Below the pieces are notes generated by a model. That model worked only from the letters and a program-made list of their open reading frames with translations. It did no database searches and had not been told where the DNA came from. DNA of 12,393 bases from Gorillibacterium sp. (lineage in GTDB: Bacteria > Bacillota > Bacilli > Paenibacillales > NBRC-103111). This document shows positions 1 through 7,957 of the stretch, one piece after another (the stretch's first letter is position 1; every line of letters begins with the position of its first letter). The position numbers were made by a program, and so were the translations under genes. The DNA lies in NCBI GenBank assembly GCA_014380705.1, contig JACMJI010000172.1, positions 1 to 12,393 of the forward strand. The letters run 5' to 3'.

Positions 1-797
1 AGCAGTTTGAAGGCAAACCAGATAAACAAACGAAGAAAGAATTGACAAACGCTTATCTGATGTACCAATCACAGGATAACGCTTTCCTTGCAAACAAGAA
101 CATCCGTGAAGCATTAACCTTGGCGATTGATCGTCAACAGCATATCGATATCGTTCTGAAGAACGGTTCTACTGCTGCAACGGGTCTTGTTCCTGTTGGT
201 ACCGCTGATGGCAACAATGGCGAATTCCGTAAAACTGCTGGCGACACCATGGCACCATTTGATGCTGCAAAAGCAAAAGAATTGCTTGCTACCGGTCTTA
301 AAGAGCTTGGTTTGACTGCTCTGCCTGAATTTAAAGTAACAGCAGATGACACCGAAGGCGCCAAGAAGAGCTTAGAATTTATCCTAGCTCAATGGTCGCA
401 AAACCTTGGAGTTAACGCGCTTGCTGATCCAGTTCCTCACGAATTACGTGTTGAGCGTCAACATAACAAGGACTACCAAGTAATCATCGCTCTCTGGGGT
501 GCTGACTACAATGACCCGATGACGTTCCTAGACATGTGGACAACAAAGAGCGACTTCAATGAAACGGGTTGGTCTAACGCAGCTTATGACAAATTCATTG
601 CTGATGCTCAAGGTGAAGTAGATGGAGCGAAACGTGCTGCCATTCTTGTTGAAGCAGAGAAATTGTTGATGGATGAGATGCCGATCGGTCCTCTGTACTT
701 CCGTACCCAAGTATATGCTTTGAATCCTAACGTTACAGGTTTGTACTACCCGTCGTTTGGTCAAGAATGGGAATTGAAGTACGTCGACATTAAATAA
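1..797 (+). CDS. oppA: Oligopeptide ABC transporter substrate-binding protein (OppA/DppE type, SBP family 5), 3' part only
   Basis: The reading frame is open from position 3 and has no start here, so the N-terminus, including any lipoprotein signal, lies upstream; 264 residues are visible. The protein should capture peptides outside the membrane and deliver them to the permeases encoded next. Visible family features are the NIREALTLAIDR segment, typical of the hinge-proximal part of family 5 binding proteins, the WGADYNDPMTFLDMW motif that lines the peptide pocket, and the C-terminal PLYFRTQVYALNPNVTGLY stretch followed by a short EWELKYVDI tail ending in TAA. Together they match the last half of a protein of about 540-600 residues. 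A TTG at 42 lies in the same frame but has upstream coding continuity, so it is not a real start. Gene order and the downstream oppBCDF support the assignment. Peptide length preference cannot be read from the sequence, and DppE-like dipeptide specificity is possible. Confidence 0.93.
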   Translation, partial: QFEGKPDKQTKKELTNAYLMYQSQDNAFLANKNIREALTLAIDRQQHIDIVLKNGSTAATGLVPVGTADGNNGEFRKTAGDTMAPFDAAKAKELLATGLKELGLTALPEFKVTADDTEGAKKSLEFILAQWSQNLGVNALADPVPHELRVERQHNKDYQVIIALWGADYNDPMTFLDMWTTKSDFNETGWSNAAYDKFIADAQGEVDGAKRAAILVEAEKLLMDEMPIGPLYFRTQVYALNPNVTGLYYPSFGQEWELKYVDIK

Positions 798-821
798 TTA
801 CGTTGCCTTTGATTAAAGAAG

Positions 822-857
822 GGGCCGTACTCGCATCCTGCGAACGGCCCGTTTTTT
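822..857 (+). terminator. Intrinsic terminator between oppA and oppB
   Basis: A GC-rich hairpin pairs GGGCCGT (822-828) with ACGGCCC (844-850). An inner stem TCGCA/TGCGA is separated from it only by a 2-nt bulge on the left arm, and six T follow at 852-857. It lies 25 nt after the oppA stop and 49 nt before the oppB start. No clear promoter is seen between it and oppB, so it probably acts as a partial terminator that lets some transcripts through, giving more binding protein than membrane complex, a usual stoichiometry in binding-protein importers. The hairpin is seen directly; the read-through role is inferred. Confidence 0.88.
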
Positions 858-905
858 ACTGAAAAAAAGGCGGTGATCACAAAATAGATTTAGGTGGTGC
901 CTTTT

Positions 906-1844
906 ATGATAAAGTTTATCATCCGCCGGTTAGTGTATATGGTGATTACACTTTGGTTAATCATTACGGCGGTTTTCTTTCTGATGAAGAATCTTCCAGG
1001 GGATCCCTTTGGAGAAGCTTCGATGAAAATGTCAAACGAAGCAAAGCTTATTTTAATGAAGCAATATGGACTCGATCGGCCAATTTGGGAGCAATACCTT
1101 AAATATTTAGGTAATGTCATTCAAGGTGATTTGGGTAGATCCTATCAATTCCCAACCACTCAGGTTACAGAAAAGATAGCTCAAGGCATTGGCGCATCTG
1201 CTGAACTCGGCATGTGGGCTTTACTTATTGCTATTATTGTTGGTTTAGCTTTGGGTATTATTGCTTCACTTAATCATGGCAAAGGTTTGGATTATACGGC
1301 CATGTTCACAGCTGTTGCTGGTGTTGCTGTTCCGTCAATGGTACTTGGACCGCTGCTTTCTTATTATGTCGGCGTTAAAATGCAATGGTTAGGTCTCCCA
1401 TCTGCTCTGTGGAATGGACCGGAATATCGTGTTCTACCTGCGATTGCATTATCCTTTGGTACGATTGCCATCTTGGCACGTCTGATGCGTGCATCCATGC
1501 TAGATGTTTTAAGCCATGACTATATTAAAACTGCCAAAGCGAAGGGTTTGTCGAGGAATACCACGGTGTGGAAGCACACTGTTCGGAACGCAATCATTCC
1601 GGTCATTACCGCGCTCGGTACGATAACAGTAAATCTAATTACGGGAACACTCATCGTGGAGCAGGTTTTTGCCGTTCCGGGCTTGGGCAAACACTTTGTG
1701 CAAGCAATTTATTCCAATGACTATACCATGATTGCGGGACTGACGATTTTTTATTCCGCACTCCTGATGCTTGCTTTATTTATCGTTGATGTCTCATACG
1801 GGTTTATCGATCCACGGATCCGTGTAACGAAAGGGAGGGGTTAA
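906..1844 (+). CDS. oppB: Oligopeptide transport permease OppB
   Basis: This is one of the two membrane subunits of the peptide importer and forms half of the transport channel. The 312 residues contain about six hydrophobic segments (roughly 10-27, 100-121, 135-157, 176-195, 235-253, 276-298). The N-terminus begins MIKFIIRRLVYMVITLW, typical of OppB/DppB, and is followed by the FFLMKNLPGDPF motif. The EAA loop that contacts the ATPases is at about 205-230 (YIKTAKAKGLS, then the RNAIIP segment). The start was set at ATG 906 because AGGTGG (892-897) sits 8 nt upstream. A GTG at 894 would add only four residues and overlaps that ribosome-binding site. Family members are usually 305-335 residues long. 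The stop is 2 nt before the start of oppC, so translation is probably coupled. Confidence 0.95.
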   Translation: MIKFIIRRLVYMVITLWLIITAVFFLMKNLPGDPFGEASMKMSNEAKLILMKQYGLDRPIWEQYLKYLGNVIQGDLGRSYQFPTTQVTEKIAQGIGASAELGMWALLIAIIVGLALGIIASLNHGKGLDYTAMFTAVAGVAVPSMVLGPLLSYYVGVKMQWLGLPSALWNGPEYRVLPAIALSFGTIAILARLMRASMLDVLSHDYIKTAKAKGLSRNTTVWKHTVRNAIIPVITALGTITVNLITGTLIVEQVFAVPGLGKHFVQAIYSNDYTMIAGLTIFYSALLMLALFIVDVSYGFIDPRIRVTKGRG

Positions 1845-1846
1845 GG

Positions 1847-2764
1847 TTGCAGGAGATTAATCAAGCGTCATTTGCGCCTGTTGTCCGAGACCAACTCGGC
1901 ACTGAGAAAATTGTTCGCCCTTCCATTAATTACTGGGAGGATGCATGGAGACGATTAAAGAAGAACAAAATGTCCATGGGCGGCCTTATTGTTCTTATCG
2001 TATTAACGATTGTAGCGATTATCGCGCCTTTATTGACTAACCATACGTATGCTTTTCAAGACTATGCATCAAAGGAATTAGCGCCAAACAGTCAATTTTG
2101 GTTTGGTACAGATGAATTTGGTCGAGACATGTGGACGCGTATTTGGTGGGGAACGCGAATTTCTCTCTTCATCGGAGTTATGGCGGCTTTGATTGACTTG
2201 ATCATTGGTGTTCTATACGGCGGAATCGCAGCCTATTTAGGTGGACGAGTCGATGATATTCTGATGAGAATTATGGAAATCATTTATTCGATTCCTTTCC
2301 TTTTAGTTACGATTCTTCTGATTATGTTCCTGGAGCCAGGTGTTTGGACAATCATTATTGCTTACTCGATAACGGGTTGGGTTGGTATGGCAAGACTTGT
2401 TAGAGGACAAATCCTACAAATCAAGGAACAAGAGTTTGTTCTCGCTGCTCGTACACTCGGGGCTAGTCCAAGTCGCATTATTTTGAAGCATCTAATTCCG
2501 AATGCTCTTGGGATCATCATTGTACAGATTACTTTCGTTGTGCCCAGTGCAATATTTGCGGAAGCTTTCCTGAGCTTTCTCGGTCTTGGCATCAAGGCAC
2601 CCTTAGCTTCTTTAGGTGCTTTAATCAGTGATGGAATTGGTGTTTTGCGTTTCTATCCTTACCGCTTGATTATTCCTACCATTATCTTTAGCTTAATTCT
2701 ACTCAGCTGCAACTTGCTCGGTGACGGTCTGCGCGATGCGTTCGATCCGAAACTGAGGAAATAA
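1847..2764 (+). CDS. oppC: Oligopeptide transport permease OppC
   Basis: This is the second permease subunit, which pairs with OppB to form the channel. The 305 residues begin with a cytoplasmic tail carrying the WEDAWRRLKKNKMSMGGL motif of the OppC N-terminal domain (about 30-47), then the first membrane segment (46-64). The conserved periplasm-facing GTDEFGRDMWTR motif is at 87-98, and five further hydrophobic segments follow. The EAA loop spans about 196-219 (EFVLAARTLGASPSR and RNA-equivalent HLIPNA), and the C-terminal GDGLRDAFDPKLRK is typical of the family. The start is TTG at 1847, chosen because AAGGGAGGGG (1831-1840) is 6 nt upstream and the oppB stop is at 1844. Later ATG codons would remove the conserved N-terminal motif. 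No unusual features were seen. Confidence 0.94.
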   Translation: MQEINQASFAPVVRDQLGTEKIVRPSINYWEDAWRRLKKNKMSMGGLIVLIVLTIVAIIAPLLTNHTYAFQDYASKELAPNSQFWFGTDEFGRDMWTRIWWGTRISLFIGVMAALIDLIIGVLYGGIAAYLGGRVDDILMRIMEIIYSIPFLLVTILLIMFLEPGVWTIIIAYSITGWVGMARLVRGQILQIKEQEFVLAARTLGASPSRIILKHLIPNALGIIIVQITFVVPSAIFAEAFLSFLGLGIKAPLASLGALISDGIGVLRFYPYRLIIPTIIFSLILLSCNLLGDGLRDAFDPKLRK

Positions 2765-2778
2765 GGGGTGATAAACGA

Positions 2779-3810
2779 ATGAAAAATAAACGGATTCTGG
2801 AAGTTACTGACCTGCAGGTTTCCTTTAAGACCTATGCCGGTGAAGTTCAGGCAGTACGCGGTGTAACGTTCCATTTGGATAAAGGGGAAGTTCTTGCTAT
2901 TGTTGGAGAGTCAGGCTGTGGCAAATCGGTTACAGCTCAGACGATCATGCGTTTAGTACCTGCTCCCCCGAGCTTTATCAAGAATGGCTCTATTGTCTTC
3001 GATGAAAAAACAGATATTGTCAAGCTTTCTGAAGGTCAAATGCAGAAAATTCGTGGATCTGAAATGGGTATGATTTTTCAGGATCCGATGACATCTTTAA
3101 ATCCAACAATGACCGTTGGTAAACAAATCTCTGAAAGCTTGATCAAGCATCAAAACATGAACAAGGAAAGAGCGATGGCACGCTCTTTGGAGATGCTTAA
3201 GCTTGTTGGTATGTCTAACCCCGAAGGTCGTTTACGGCAATATCCTCATGAGCTTTCCGGAGGGATGCGTCAGCGTGTCATGATCGCTATCGCTCTAGCC
3301 TGTAATCCTAAGCTTCTGATCGCGGATGAGCCAACGACAGCATTGGATGTAACAATTCAAGCTCAGATTATTGAACTTATGCAGGATTTGAAGGAAAAAA
3401 CCGATTCTTCGATTATTCTCATCACTCATGACCTGGGTGTTGTTGCCGAGATGGCTGACCGTGTTATTGTTATGTATGCTGGCAAAATTGTAGAGGAAGG
3501 TATGATTGACGACATCTTCTACAAACCACGTCACCCCTATACGTGGGGACTCCTTCGCTCTGTTCCGCGTTTGGATGCAGAGAACAAGAGTGACTTGGTT
3601 CCGATTCCCGGAACTCCACCAGATTTGTTCGCACCTCCTAAAGGCTGTGCCTTTGCTGACCGTTGCCCCTATGCGATGTCAATTTGTCTAGAGAATGATC
3701 CAGACAAATTCCTCATCGAAAACGATCATTATGCGGCGTGTTGGCTTAATCATCCGGATGCCCCACCAATAGTCCGTCCGATCGAAGCGGGAGGTGCTTT
3801 AAATGTCTGA
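2779..3810 (+). CDS. oppD: Oligopeptide transport ATP-binding protein OppD
   Basis: This is one of two cytoplasmic ATPases that energise peptide uptake. The 343 residues contain a complete nucleotide-binding domain: Walker A GESGCGKS (43-50), Q-loop Q101 in IFQDPMTSLNP, signature LSGGMRQR (159-166), Walker B LLIADEP (179-185) and switch histidine H217. The C-terminal oligopeptide/dipeptide extension (about 250-328) contains HPYTWGLL, then four cysteines C290, C296, C303 and C321. In structurally studied Dpp ATPases of this family such a set holds a [4Fe-4S] cluster; here that is an inference from spacing. The ATG start at 2779 is preceded by AAGGGGTGA (from 2763), and oppC ends at 2764. The last 8 nt overlap the start of oppF, so the two ATPases are probably translationally coupled. 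Confidence 0.95.
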   Translation: MKNKRILEVTDLQVSFKTYAGEVQAVRGVTFHLDKGEVLAIVGESGCGKSVTAQTIMRLVPAPPSFIKNGSIVFDEKTDIVKLSEGQMQKIRGSEMGMIFQDPMTSLNPTMTVGKQISESLIKHQNMNKERAMARSLEMLKLVGMSNPEGRLRQYPHELSGGMRQRVMIAIALACNPKLLIADEPTTALDVTIQAQIIELMQDLKEKTDSSIILITHDLGVVAEMADRVIVMYAGKIVEEGMIDDIFYKPRHPYTWGLLRSVPRLDAENKSDLVPIPGTPPDLFAPPKGCAFADRCPYAMSICLENDPDKFLIENDHYAACWLNHPDAPPIVRPIEAGGALNV

Positions 3811-4765
3811 GGAACAGATCATTTTAGAAATTAAGGATATGAAGAAGCACTTTACGGTTGGCTCCAATAAAAGGCTAAAGGCTGTCGATGGCATCACCTT
3901 TAGCGTGAAAAAGGGAGAAACGTTAGGTATTGTCGGGGAATCCGGTTGTGGTAAATCTACCGCAGGCAAAACAATTATCGGACTTTACGATATTACTCAA
4001 GGTGATGTTATCTACAAAGGAAAAAGCATTAAGAAAATGAACGCTAAAGAACGTCGTGAATATACACGCAGTATGCAAATGGTATTTCAGGACCCTTATG
4101 CTTCCCTTAATCCGCGGATGACGGTCGGTGATATTATTGCTGAAGGCATAGATATCCATGGTTTGGCTAAGAATCGTGCAGATCGTCGTAACCGTGTGAT
4201 CGAGCTTTTGGAAGCGGTTGGATTAAACGCCGAACATGCGGGTCGGTTTCCCCATGAGTTCTCTGGTGGTCAACGCCAACGTATCGGTATTGCTCGTGCA
4301 CTTGCTATCGAGCCTGAATTTATCGTTGCGGACGAGCCAATTTCTGCTCTTGACGTTTCCGTTCAAGCGCAGGTAATCAACCTTTTTCAAAAGCTGCAAA
4401 AAGAGCGTGGTCTTACCTACCTGTTTATTGCTCATGACTTAGCCATGGTTAAGCATATTTCTGACCGGATCGGCGTTATGTACCTCGGTAAATTAGTGGA
4501 ACTAACGACATCCGCCCATTTGTATGCCAATCCGCTCCATCCTTATACGGTTTCACTACTTTCCGCTATTCCGATTCCGGATCCAGAAATTGAACGCTCA
4601 CGTGAGCGGATCATTCTTGAGGGAGAAGTCCCAAGTCCGCTGAATCCGCCTAGTGGATGTCCTTTCCGTACACGCTGCCCGAAGGTAATGGATGTTTGCT
4701 CACAGTCTATGCCTCCGTTAATTGAACGTGAGAGCGGGCATTTTGTAGCCTGCCATCTCTATTAG
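3803..4765 (+). CDS. oppF: Oligopeptide transport ATP-binding protein OppF
   Basis: This is the partner ATPase of OppD; the two are expected to form an asymmetric heterodimer beneath OppB and OppC. The 320 residues carry Walker A GESGCGKS (45-52), Q-loop Q96 in VFQDPYASLNP, signature FSGGQRQR (153-160), Walker B FIVADEP (173-179) and switch H211. The SGGQRQRIGIARALA stretch is typical of OppF/DppF rather than OppD. The C-terminal extension has C286, C292, C299 and C317, the same spacing as in OppD. The start ATG 3803 lies inside the end of oppD and is preceded by GGGAGGTG (3790-3797). A strong terminator follows the stop, marking the end of the operon. Confidence 0.95.
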   Translation: MSEEQIILEIKDMKKHFTVGSNKRLKAVDGITFSVKKGETLGIVGESGCGKSTAGKTIIGLYDITQGDVIYKGKSIKKMNAKERREYTRSMQMVFQDPYASLNPRMTVGDIIAEGIDIHGLAKNRADRRNRVIELLEAVGLNAEHAGRFPHEFSGGQRQRIGIARALAIEPEFIVADEPISALDVSVQAQVINLFQKLQKERGLTYLFIAHDLAMVKHISDRIGVMYLGKLVELTTSAHLYANPLHPYTVSLLSAIPIPDPEIERSRERIILEGEVPSPLNPPSGCPFRTRCPKVMDVCSQSMPPLIERESGHFVACHLY

Positions 4766-4779
4766 AGCTTGTTCATCTT

Positions 4780-4809
4780 AACAACCGCCCTTACCGGCGG
4801 TTGTTTTTT
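4780..4809 (+). terminator. Intrinsic terminator of the opp operon
   Basis: A perfect 10-bp stem pairs AACAACCGCC (4780-4789) with GGCGGTTGTT (4796-4805). It is closed by a 6-nt loop, and a T-run extends through 4809. It starts 15 nt after the oppF stop and separates the transporter operon from bshC. Confidence 0.93.
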
Positions 4810-4829
4810 GTGCGCCTCTTATGTACAAT
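4801..4829 (+). promoter_or_regulatory. Candidate sigma-A promoter for bshC
   Basis: TTGTTT (4801-4806) and TACAAT (4824-4829) are separated by 17 nt and lie between the opp terminator and bshC, about 40 nt before its start. The -10 match is good (5 of 6) but the -35 is poor (3 of 6) and coincides with the terminator arm, so this is only a candidate. Some promoter is expected here because the opp operon ends at a strong terminator. Confidence 0.35.
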
Positions 4830-4871
4830 CAGAATAATGTGCCGCTAGGGTAATCGAATGGAGGCTTTATA

Positions 4872-6503
4872 TTGATTTTAGAACTTTTTTCCATAAAAAG
4901 TGGACAGCAGGTATCAGAAGATTACCTTCATCAGTTTGATCTTGTGAAGGATCTGTACGCCTATAATCCATGGGATAATAGGTGCCAAGTAGAACGTGCA
5001 GCTTGGTTAGACCAACGAGGAACTCTCACTGCTGATCGGAATAAATTAATTACCTCACTGTTGTCATTTAACCATAGAATTGGCAACGCTCCTGAAGCTA
5101 TTGAACAGATTGAAGCGCTTCGTGACCCTCGAACACTGGTTATCGTTGGTGGACAACAAGCAGGGCTTTTTACGGGTGAACTACTCGTTATGTATAAAGC
5201 AATTACTATTCTACATGCAGCTAAAGCGGCTGAGAAAAATCTCGGGCGTCCCGTTATTCCAGTATTCTGGATCGCAGGAGAGGATCATGATTTTGATGAA
5301 GTGAATCATATTCAATTAGTAAGCCCACAACAAGAAATAAGTAAGATTAATCTTCATCTTCCCGATCATACCCGCACCTCAATTAGTCGTTTGCAGATTC
5401 CGGATTGGCAACCCGTGATCGATCAATTAAAGGAAGCTTTACTTGATACCGAGTTTAAAGACGATATTATTCATAGACTATCATTATTCGCAAAGACCTC
5501 AACCACGTTAACTGAATTATTTGCCCAAATGATGGCTTGGCTCTTCGGTTCACAGGGGCTTGTGCTCTTAGATTCGGATGATCCTGAATTAAGAATGATC
5601 GAGGCTCCTATGTTTCAACGTTTAATTGAAGAGCAAGAGACGCTTTCACGTTCTTATAAAGCGGGAAAAATCAACGTTGAGCGACTCGGATACATACCAC
5701 AAGCTGATGTGAATGATCAAAGTACGAACCTTTTTGTTTTTGATAACAAGGGGGAACGAATTCTATTGCATCGCCGGGGAAGTGAATATACAGATCGTAA
5801 GGGGGAGAGGAGCTATAGCCAGGAAGAGTTGCTTCAACTTCTGGATAACTCCCCCCAATCGTTTAGTAATAATGTATTAACTCGCCCCCTTATGCAGGAG
5901 TTCTTATTTCCTGTGTTGGCGACTGTACTAGGTCAAGGAGAATTGGCATACTGGGGTTTGACAAAGCCGGCCTTTGAATCGCTCGAAATGCAGATGCCTA
6001 TTTTGCTGCCCCGTAAAAGCTATACTTTGGTCGAAGGCACAGTTGCCAAACATATGCGTAAATACCATTTGACCTTTGATGATGTGCTTTATCGTTTTGC
6101 CATAGCTAAGGAAAACTGGCTCACTCAGCAAGATAGCCTGGGTCTGGACCGTTTGTTTGCCGAGACAAAAGATAAATTCAGGGAACTTTACGAGCCCTTG
6201 GTGCAGACTGTTGCTTCCATAAATCCTGGAATGGCTAAGCTTGGAAATGTGAATATGATGAAGATATTGGAGCAGATGGAGTTTCTCGAGGCACGCTCAA
6301 CGGATGCTTATCGCTCGCAATTTGATGCATCCATCCGTCAGTGGGACCGGATAGCATTGTCTTTAGTACCAGCGGGCAAGCTTCAAGAACGGAGTTATAA
6401 TGTACTGTCTTATCTGGTGAAATACGGTGATGCTTGGCTGCAAGAATTAATTGCTAACCCGACAGATCATTGGGGTACCCATCAGTTGGTTTATATCAGT
6501 TAA
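4872..6503 (+). CDS. bshC: Bacillithiol biosynthesis cysteine-adding enzyme BshC
   Basis: BshC is held responsible for the last step of bacillithiol synthesis, joining cysteine to glucosaminyl malate in the cytoplasm. The 543-residue length matches the family (about 540). Recognisable conserved stretches are YNPWDNR (31-37), VIVGGQQAGLFTGELLVMYK (90-109), IPVFWIAGEDHDFDEVNH (129-146, a Rossmann-like segment with an acidic/histidine cluster), and TRPLMQEFLFPVLATVLGQGE (337-357). A charged helical region towards the C-terminus (about 430-500) fits the coiled coil of the B. subtilis protein. The start is TTG at 4872 with GGAGG (4860-4864) 7 nt upstream, and it begins close to the family's usual N-terminus. 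In B. subtilis the homologue (yllA) lies immediately upstream of mraZ; here two additional genes intervene. There is no clear terminator after it, so the next gene may share its transcript. Confidence 0.93.
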   Translation: MILELFSIKSGQQVSEDYLHQFDLVKDLYAYNPWDNRCQVERAAWLDQRGTLTADRNKLITSLLSFNHRIGNAPEAIEQIEALRDPRTLVIVGGQQAGLFTGELLVMYKAITILHAAKAAEKNLGRPVIPVFWIAGEDHDFDEVNHIQLVSPQQEISKINLHLPDHTRTSISRLQIPDWQPVIDQLKEALLDTEFKDDIIHRLSLFAKTSTTLTELFAQMMAWLFGSQGLVLLDSDDPELRMIEAPMFQRLIEEQETLSRSYKAGKINVERLGYIPQADVNDQSTNLFVFDNKGERILLHRRGSEYTDRKGERSYSQEELLQLLDNSPQSFSNNVLTRPLMQEFLFPVLATVLGQGELAYWGLTKPAFESLEMQMPILLPRKSYTLVEGTVAKHMRKYHLTFDDVLYRFAIAKENWLTQQDSLGLDRLFAETKDKFRELYEPLVQTVASINPGMAKLGNVNMMKILEQMEFLEARSTDAYRSQFDASIRQWDRIALSLVPAGKLQERSYNVLSYLVKYGDAWLQELIANPTDHWGTHQLVYIS

Positions 6504-6553
6504 TATTTTTTTGTTCATTAGATACACAAATTTAACCTAGGAGGAATACATAA

Positions 6554-7816
6554 ATGAGTGCACGGGAGAGAAGTATTGTAACGGATATGGCGCTTGCGCC
6601 CGAGGGACATTTGAAGATTGAGTGGGTCAACGCTCACATGCCAGTACTTAACCGAATTAAAGAGCAATTTGTTAAGGAACAACCCTTTAAAGGACTAAAG
6701 GTTGCTATTTCTCTTCACCTTGAGGCCAAAACCGCTTATTTAGCAAAAGTTGTTCAAGCCGGTGGGGCAGAAGTTTTCATAACCGGGAGCAATCCGTTAT
6801 CTACACAGGATGATGTTTGTGCGGCGTTGGTTGAGGATGGAGTTACTGTATATGCCAAATACAATCCTGAACCAAAGGAATACAAGGAGCTTTTGATTAA
6901 AGCGCTGGAAGTAGAGCCTGATCTGATTATCGATGATGGCGGAGACTTGGTCACACTGCTCCATACCGAGCGCACCGACCTGCTAAAGAACGTTCGTGGC
7001 GGCGCTGAGGAGACAACAACAGGTATTCTTCGGTTGAAAGCGTTAGAGAAGGAAGGTTCTTTATCCTTCCCGATGGTTGCTGTAAACGACGCATACTGCA
7101 AATATTTGTTTGATAACCGCTATGGCACAGGGCAATCTGTATTTGACGGTATTAATCGGACAACGAATCTTGTGGTCGCTGGCAAAACCGTTGTTGTTGT
7201 TGGCTATGGCTGGTGTGGTAAAGGAGTTGCAATGCGGGCTAAAGGTCTTGGTGCGAATGTCATTGTAACGGAAGTGGATGCCATTAAAGGTGTCGAGGCC
7301 TATATGGATGGGTTCGCCATCATGCCAATGGCAGAGGCGGCTAAACGGGGTGATCTCTTCGTAACCGTAACGGGGAACAAGGATGTCATCCGCGGGGAGC
7401 ATTTCCAAGTTATGAAGGATGGAGCTATTCTGTCCAATGCAGGCCACTTTGATGTTGAAATAAACATTCCAGAGCTTACAGAGCTATCGAATGCTAAGCG
7501 TACGGTTCGCCACAACATTGAAGAATATCAATTAAAGAGCGGGCGCAAGCTGTACCTGCTTGCGGAAGGTCGATTGGTTAATTTGGCGGCAGGTGATGGT
7601 CATCCGGCTGAAATTATGGATATGACCTTTGCTTTGCAAGCCTTGGCTCTCAAATTTGTGAATGAAAACTACCAGAAAATAGGAAAAACCGTTGTTAGCC
7701 TGCCCTACGAAATGGATGAGCAGGTAGCCCGTTTTAAACTAGAATCTCTCGGAACGGGGATTGATCGACTATCAGAAGAGCAGGTTGCTTACCTAAATAG
7801 TTGGCAGCAGCATTGA
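6554..7816 (+). CDS. ahcY: Adenosylhomocysteinase-family hydrolase, archaeal/Thermotoga type (possible S-inosylhomocysteine hydrolase)
   Basis: The family removes S-adenosylhomocysteine, the by-product of methyl transfer, by reversible hydrolysis to homocysteine and a nucleoside, using bound NAD. By alignment with the human enzyme the catalytic residues are kept: H55, D128, E153, K183, D187 and N188. The NAD fold is present as GYGWCGKG (217-224) with acidic residue E240 after the second strand, and GHFDVEI and [16 protein letters not shown] are also intact. Several features differ from canonical bacterial enzymes. The length is 420 residues and the tail ends YLNSWQQH without the Lys/Tyr NAD-gripping end. 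FDNRYGTG has Thr192 where the human enzyme has Cys195. The adenine-contacting Thr57 and Glu59 are Glu57 and Lys59. These traits match Thermotoga and archaeal members, one of which (M. jannaschii) is reported to prefer S-inosylhomocysteine. AGGAGG (6539-6544) lies 9 nt before ATG 6554. The family call is secure; the true substrate is not. Confidence 0.9.
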   Translation: MSARERSIVTDMALAPEGHLKIEWVNAHMPVLNRIKEQFVKEQPFKGLKVAISLHLEAKTAYLAKVVQAGGAEVFITGSNPLSTQDDVCAALVEDGVTVYAKYNPEPKEYKELLIKALEVEPDLIIDDGGDLVTLLHTERTDLLKNVRGGAEETTTGILRLKALEKEGSLSFPMVAVNDAYCKYLFDNRYGTGQSVFDGINRTTNLVVAGKTVVVVGYGWCGKGVAMRAKGLGANVIVTEVDAIKGVEAYMDGFAIMPMAEAAKRGDLFVTVTGNKDVIRGEHFQVMKDGAILSNAGHFDVEINIPELTELSNAKRTVRHNIEEYQLKSGRKLYLLAEGRLVNLAAGDGHPAEIMDMTFALQALALKFVNENYQKIGKTVVSLPYEMDEQVARFKLESLGTGIDRLSEEQVAYLNSWQQH

Positions 7817-7869
7817 TTGTGACAAAATCTGTTCATATTTTGTTAATTATTTTAGCCAAGTTACAATAA

Positions 7870-7900
7870 TCGACAAACCAAGGCGACGAATTCGTATACA
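7870..7900 (+). promoter_or_regulatory. Candidate promoter for the 91-aa gene
   Basis: TCGACA (7870-7875) resembles a -35 box (5 of 6) and TATACA (7895-7900) a -10 box (4 of 6), but the 19-nt spacer is long; TACAAT at 7897-7902 is an alternative -10. Transcription would begin near 7907, just before the inverted repeat at 7914-7931. This is a weak call. Confidence 0.3.
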
Positions 7901-7913
7901 ATTAGAATGCATT

Positions 7914-7931
7914 TATGGTCTTAGGACCATA
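7914..7931 (+). repeat. Perfect inverted repeat in the leader of the 91-aa gene
   Basis: TATGGTC (7914-7920), a 4-nt TTAG centre and GACCATA (7925-7931) form a perfect 7-bp palindrome 27 nt before the start codon. There is no T-run, so it is not a terminator. It could be an operator for a dimeric regulator or a 5'-end mRNA hairpin. CTTAG at its centre (7920-7924) is complementary to CTAAG (7941-7945), which includes part of the ribosome-binding site. Confidence 0.6.
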
Positions 7932-7957
7932 GTTATTGAACTAAGGAGAAGCCGAGG

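Noticed and set aside
894..905. GTG 894 as the oppB start
   Set aside because: It overlaps the AGGTGG ribosome-binding site serving ATG 906 and would add four residues outside the conserved N-terminus.
6504..6553. T-run after bshC as a terminator, or a SAM/SAH riboswitch before the hydrolase gene
   Set aside because: There is no stem before the T-run, and the 50-nt gap is too short and lacks paired elements of a riboswitch aptamer.
6754..7447. Two minus-strand ORFs of 115 and 128 codons opposite the hydrolase gene
   Set aside because: They lie entirely inside a strongly conserved + strand gene, overlap each other, lack ribosome-binding sites and resemble no known family.
7822..7843. AT-rich stem ACAAAAT/ATTTTGT after the hydrolase gene as a terminator
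   Set aside because: The 7-bp stem has only one G-C pair in each arm's outer part and is not followed by a clean T-run; too weak to call.
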